64,000 nt of DNA from Croceibacterium_B sp963811255 (lineage in GTDB: Bacteria > Pseudomonadota > Alphaproteobacteria > Sphingomonadales > Sphingomonadaceae): positions 67,696-131,695 of the forward strand of contig CAWEQI010000002.1 in assembly GCA_963811255.1 (NCBI GenBank). The letters are read 5' to 3'. Positions within the stretch are counted from its first letter, which is position 1. Every line of letters starts with the position of its first letter. The notes under the pieces were generated by a model. It was given only the letters and a program-made list of their open reading frames with translations. It was not told the DNA's origin and did not search any database. The translations under genes were made by a program, and so were the position numbers. Positions 60,460 through 64,000 of this stretch are shown piece after piece.

Positions 60460-61098
60460 CTAGGCTCGCACGTCGCTGAGCACCGCGGCGCGCAGCTCCG
60501 CAATGCCCATACATTTTTCCGCGCTGGTGACCTGCACCACCGGATACGCCGCCGGGTGCTTCCTCGCCTCGGCCTCGGTCGCGGCGAGGACCGCGGCGAG
60601 GTCGCTCGCCTTGACCTTGTCGGCCTTCGTCAAGACCAGGCGATAGCCGACCGCCGCCTCGTCCAGCATCTTCATCATCTCAAGATCGCTCGCCTTCACC
60701 CCATGGCGGGCATCGATCAGCACCAAGGTGCGCTTGAGTACCGCACGACCGCGCAGATATGTGCGGACCAGCTGCTTCCACCGCTCAACCACCTTCACCG
60801 GGGCCCTGGCGAAGCCGTAGCCGGGCATGTCGACCAGGCGGAACTGTGTCGGCGAGCCGATCTCGAAAAAATTGAGTTCCTGCGTCCGCCCCGGCGTGAC
60901 CGACGTTCGAGCGATCGCCTTTCGCCCGCTAAGCGCATTCAAAAGCGAGCTTTTGCCGACGTTGGAGCGACCGCAGAAGGCGATCTCCGGCACCGTCGGC
61001 TCGGGCAGGAACTTCAATTGCGGTGCCGATAGGAGGAACTCGACCCGACCGGAGAACAGCCGCTCGGCTTCCTTCTCCAGCTCCTCGTTCGTGCTCAC
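60460..61098 (-). CDS. engB: Ribosome biogenesis GTP-binding protein EngB (YihA/YsxC)
   Basis: EngB is an essential GTPase in 50S assembly. The 212-residue protein has G1 GRSNVGKSSLLN, G2 region ARTSVTPGRTQELNFF, G3 VDMPGYGFA, G4 T-K-A-D-K and G5 VTSAEK. The start is GTG overlapping the yidC stop (GTGA), so it is the last gene of rpmH-rnpA-yidD-yidC-engB. Confidence 0.97.
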   Translation of the reverse strand: MSTNEELEKEAERLFSGRVEFLLSAPQLKFLPEPTVPEIAFCGRSNVGKSSLLNALSGRKAIARTSVTPGRTQELNFFEIGSPTQFRLVDMPGYGFARAPVKVVERWKQLVRTYLRGRAVLKRTLVLIDARHGVKASDLEMMKMLDEAAVGYRLVLTKADKVKASDLAAVLAATEAEARKHPAAYPVVQVTSAEKCMGIAELRAAVLSDVRA

Positions 61099-62904
61099 TT
61101 CTCGTCGCGCGCGGCGGCGCGGGCCTTGTCGGTCTTGTCCTTGCTCGCCTGCGCCTTCAGCTGCGGGTGCCTCGAATAGAGATACTGCTGCTGGGCGAAG
61201 CTGATCAGGTTGGAGGTGATCCAGTAGAGCAGCAGGCCGGCGGCGAACGGCGACATCACGAACATCATCACCCATGGCATCAGCCCCATGACCTGCTGCT
61301 GTGTCGGGTCCATCTGCGCCGGGTTGAGGCGGAACGTGAGCCACATCGTCACCCCTAGCAACAGCCCCAGCACGCCGATGCTGAGGATGCTCGGCGGGGT
61401 GAAGTCGAGCAGCCCGAACAGGTTCAATATGTGCGAGGGATCTTGCGCCGAGAGATCCTTGATCCACAGCACGAACGGCTTGTGGCGCATATCGACCGAC
61501 AGCAGCAGCGTCTTATACAACGCGAAGAACACCGGGATCTGCAGGAACATCGGCAAGCAGCCGGCAAGGGGATTGATCTTCTCCTCTTTGTAGAGCTTGG
61601 CCATCTCCTGCTGCAGCTGCTGCTTGTCGTCCTTGTACCGCTCCTGCAGCGCCTTCATCTTCGGCTGGACCGCGCGCATCTGCGCCATGCTGGCGAACTG
61701 CTTCTGCGCCACCGGAAACATCAGCCCGCGGATAATGAAGGTCAGCAGGATGATCGCCACGCCGAAATTGCCGACGAGACCATACAGGTGCTTCAAGAGC
61801 CAGAAGATCGGAATCTCGAACCAGCGGAACCAGCCCCAGTCGATCGCCAGTCCGAACTTGGGAATTCCGGCGTTCTGGTAGGCGTTGAGGACGTCGCTTT
61901 CCTTGGCCCCGGCGAACAGCCGTGTGGTGCGGGTGGCCACCTGGCCCGCCGGGCACGGTGACGGGGCGGTAGATCAGGTCGGCGCGATAATGCTCCGGGT
62001 CGACTGCGCGAAAATCGGCGTCCTTCGCCGCGTTCGCTTGCGGGACGAGGGACGAAAGCCAATAGATGTCGGTGAACCCGATCCAGTCCGGCTTGCCCAC
62101 AGGATTGATCTCGCCGGCCTTGCTCACGTCCTTGTAGTCGACCGAGAAATCAACCGCATCGTCGAACGCGCCGATCGGCCCCGAATGGACGGTCCAGCTG
62201 TTCTGGCTGGCCGTGCGGCTGGTGCGGTTGATGAACGCATAGGGCTGCACCACCGCCGCCGCGCCCGACATGTTCGCCACCGTCTGCTGGGCGGTGATCA
62301 TGTAGCCGCTATCGATGGTGAAGCGGATGGTGAAGACCTGGCCGGCGCCGTTGTCCCAGGTAAGCGTGACCGGCTTGTCGGGGGACAGTTGGGCGCCGCT
62401 CGCCTGCCACACGGTATGCGCGTCGGGAACTTTGACCCCCTGTCCGACCCAGCCGAACTGCGCGAACTGCTGCGCCGGGGTGCCCTCGGGTGAAAACAGC
62501 CGCTCGGGAGGCGAGTTCTTGGCGACGGTCTGGCGGTATTTCTTGAGCTGTACGTCGTCGACCCGCGCGCCGACCAGGTTGATCGAGCCGAGCATCTCCG
62601 GCGCGTCGATCGGGATCCGGGTCGGCTGCCGCAGGTCGGCCGCGAGATCCTTCTTCTCGAGCGCGATCTCGGCCGGGTCTTGCAGCCCGCCCTCGCGCGT
62701 CGGGCGCACCTTCGCCGTAGGCGTGGCGGCCGGCGTCGGCGAGCTGCCGGGGAGGGGCGCGGAGGGCGTCGCGGCGGTCGGCTGGGCGGCGGGCGCGGTC
62801 GGGTTCTTCGGCTCGGGATAGAGCCGGCTCATCGCGAATTCCCAGCCGAACAGCAGCACGACGCTCAGCACCACGGCCAGGATCAGATTGCGGCTATTGT
62901 CCAC
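61095..62904 (-). CDS. yidC: Membrane protein insertase YidC, frameshifted in this sequence
   Basis: YidC inserts and folds inner-membrane proteins with or without SecYEG. The N-terminal frame (from 62904) has the first helix (NLILAVVLSVVLLFGWEFAM), a Pro/Ala/Thr linker and the periplasmic beta-domain up to LIYRPVTVPGG. It then runs out of frame into unrelated sequence ending at 61513. The C-terminal frame resumes with ATRTTRLFAGAKE (from about 61943) and has the five-helix 60KD_IMP core (FGVAIILLTFIIRGLMFPV, PLAGCLPMFLQIPVFFALYK, LPWV-like LMPWVMMFV). One extra base in the GGG run at 61945-61947 (CCC on the plus strand) explains everything; the joined protein would be about 602 residues. Because yidC is essential, sequencing error is likely. 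Confidence 0.93.
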
Positions 62905-62936
62905 CGGCGGTCCCTAGTTCATTCCAAAACGGCGCA

Positions 62937-63146
62937 TCAGGGCACCGGGTCGTAGCCATGTCCCCCCCACGGGTGGCAGCGCATTAGCCGCTTGAATGCC
63001 ATCCATCCACCCTTGATCGCGCCGTATTTCTGCAAGGCGTCAATCGCGTACTGCGAACAGGACGGCTGGTAACGACACGAGGGCGGCAGCACCCGCGAGG
63101 GGCCGAGTTGCCAACCGCGGGCGAAGAGAATCAGCACGCGCTTCAC
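62937..63146 (-). CDS. yidD: Membrane protein insertion efficiency factor YidD
   Basis: This small 69-residue protein assists YidC. It has the conserved C-R-Y-x-P-S-C-S-Q-Y-A core (SCRYQPSCSQYAIDAL) and the C-terminal RLMRCHPWGGHGYDPVP. Its start overlaps the rnpA stop by four bases (ATGA), giving tight coupling. Confidence 0.96.
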   Translation of the reverse strand: MKRVLILFARGWQLGPSRVLPPSCRYQPSCSQYAIDALQKYGAIKGGWMAFKRLMRCHPWGGHGYDPVP

Positions 63147-63505
63147 CGCCGCCGCCTCGCCGCGTCACCTTTGCCTTCGCGCGCCCGGGCCAGCGCGGCG
63201 GAAAGCTCGGCGCGCATCGCCGCAAAGTCGCGCTCGACCCCGCCCGCGCGGCCGATCAGCACGTGATCGGTGTCCGGCACACCCTCCTCGGGCAGCGCCG
63301 CGCGCAGCAGCTCGCGAAACCGTCGCTTCATCCGGTTGCGCACCACCGCGTTGCCTATCTTCTTGGTCACGGTGACCCCGAAGCGCTTGCCCGCGCCTTG
63401 ATTCGGCAGCGTCAGCAGCACGAAACCCGGCCGCGCATTGCGCAGCCCCTTGTTCGCCGCAAGGAAGTCGGAGCGTTTCCGCAGAACGGTAATGAGTTCG
63501 TCCAT
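63143..63505 (-). CDS. rnpA: Ribonuclease P protein component
   Basis: RnpA is the protein subunit of RNase P that matures the 5' ends of tRNAs. The 120-residue basic protein has the RNR signature K-I-G-N-A-V-V-R-N-R-M-K-R-R-F-R-E, and the N-terminal LRKRSDFLAANKG with the conserved F. It lies between rpmH and yidD, the universal order. Confidence 0.96.
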   Translation of the reverse strand: MDELITVLRKRSDFLAANKGLRNARPGFVLLTLPNQGAGKRFGVTVTKKIGNAVVRNRMKRRFRELLRAALPEEGVPDTDHVLIGRAGGVERDFAAMRAELSAALARAREGKGDAARRRR

Positions 63506-63538
63506 TGCGACGCTGCATGTAGGTATTCATTCGGGCTG

Positions 63539-63630
63539 CGACCAGCAGCCCGCAAGCGCGAACGCGCGCGCCCCGTAGCGTAGCGAAGGGAATAGCGCCG
63601 AGGACGAGCGCCCGGATGGGTGCTCGAAAA
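63539..63630 (+). repeat. Dispersed repeat family A, copy 3
   Basis: About 92 bases in the rpmH-rnpA gap. It shares with copy 1 (near dnaA) the blocks CGACCAG, AGCCCGCAAGCGCGAA, GTAGCGAAGGGAATAG, CGAGGACGAGCG and GCTCGAAAA. It sits inside the ribosomal-protein/RNase P transcript. Confidence 0.82.
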
Positions 63631-63635
63631 ACCCG

Positions 63636-63770
63636 TTAGGCGCTCAGCCGCTTCCGCCCGCGGGCCCGGCGGGCGCGCAGGATCTTGCGGCCGCCGACGG
63701 TCGCTTTGCGGGCGCGGAAGCCGTGCCGGCGCTTGCGCACGAGATTGCTCGGCTGGAATGTGCGCTTCAT
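63636..63770 (-). CDS. rpmH: 50S ribosomal protein L34
   Basis: This is the 44-residue, strongly basic L34 (MKRTFQPSNLVRKRRHGFRA, ending RGRKRLSA). The start at 63770 gives the universal N-terminus; a frame extension upstream is non-coding. It is the first gene of the rpmH-rnpA-yidD-yidC-engB cluster, so the promoter lies to its right, within the last 230 bases of the window. Confidence 0.97.
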   Translation of the reverse strand: MKRTFQPSNLVRKRRHGFRARKATVGGRKILRARRARGRKRLSA

Positions 63771-63881
63771 CGCGTCTCGTCCTTGAATCAAACAGAAACG
63801 GCCACCTGCGGAAGGCGGCCTCGAGTTGGGCGGGCGGTTAGTCCGGCTCCCTCGCCAAGTCAAGTCGGCCGCGAGCAAATC

Positions 63882-63933
63882 GGCCTCGCCCGAGCGTGCC
63901 CGGCCCCCTGGCAGACACGCTCGTGGCGAGGCC
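63882..63933. other. Long hairpin upstream of rpmH
   Basis: GGCCTCGCC-CGAGCGTG (63882-63898) pairs with CACGCTCG-T-GGCGAGGCC (63916-63933): 17 paired bases, one bulged T and a 17-base loop. It lies about 110 bases before rpmH. It may be the terminator of a gene beyond the window or a structured leader; no gene is visible in 63771-64000. Confidence 0.6.
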
Positions 63934-64000
63934 CCGCGCGCGTTTCGCGGTCGTCGCAATTCGGCGGCGTGGTGAGGCCGAGCTTGCGGCGACAGGGATA

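Overview
The window is GC-rich (roughly two thirds G+C by eye) chromosomal DNA of an alphaproteobacterium, most likely Sphingomonadales (Sphingomonas or a relative). The clues are: the protein style of dnaA, coaBC and mutM; the order secB / Tim44-like / mltA / Smr; DUF6152 and DUF6491 proteins; Tat-exported L,D-transpeptidase-like and class A beta-lactamase proteins; and many short palindromic repeats. I see no plasmid, phage, transposase or CRISPR signature and no tRNA or rRNA gene. It is a core chromosomal segment with small accessory islands.

Layout. 0-2.6 kb: GNAT / class A beta-lactamase / GNAT overlapping cluster, then a Crp/Fnr regulator. 2.6-7 kb: CorA-type transporter with a membrane partner, an aromatic-ring FAD monooxygenase, then a compositionally different patch (small membrane protein, VOC protein) beside a long inverted repeat. 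7-12 kb: ispG, a retropepsin-like protease, and two L,D-transpeptidase-family genes meeting tail to tail. 12-20 kb: acnA, a Ser/Thr-rich PEP-CTERM protein, ruvB and ruvA separated by an opposite-strand GIY-YIG gene inside palindromic repeats, and aroC. 20-26 kb: peroxide defence block ahpC-ahpF-katG with a palindromic operator candidate. 26-33 kb: internally deleted S9 peptidase, aquaporin, and the envelope/export cluster smr-mltA-Tim44-like (minus strand) against secB-murJ-trpS (plus strand). 34-39 kb: DUF4136 lipoprotein, a CHASE4-GGDEF-EAL protein whose ribosome binding site lies in a hairpin, a TonB-C-like exported protein and an esterase. 39-50.5 kb: dut-coaBC, two multi-spanning membrane proteins, ubiB-ubiE, mutM, rpsT and dnaA. 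50.5-60.5 kb: moeB/thiF-like, ClC channel, rhodanese, sirtuin, dapB, nth, dapE, cupin, GST and a DUF6152 pair. 60.5-64 kb: rpmH-rnpA-yidD-yidC-engB on the minus strand, with yidC interrupted by an apparent one-base frameshift.

The genes are mostly housekeeping: DNA replication and repair (dnaA, mutM, nth, ruvAB, dut), isoprenoid, quinone, CoA, lysine and chorismate synthesis (ispG, ubiBE, coaBC, dapB/dapE, aroC), wall metabolism and export (murJ, mltA, LDTs, secB, yidC) and oxidative stress (ahpCF, katG). The most unusual content is the palindromic repeat families. They sit between genes and at terminators. One is inserted in frame inside the Smr gene. Another flanks the GIY-YIG gene that splits ruvAB. 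An identical 37-bp element lies upstream of both ispG and ruvA.
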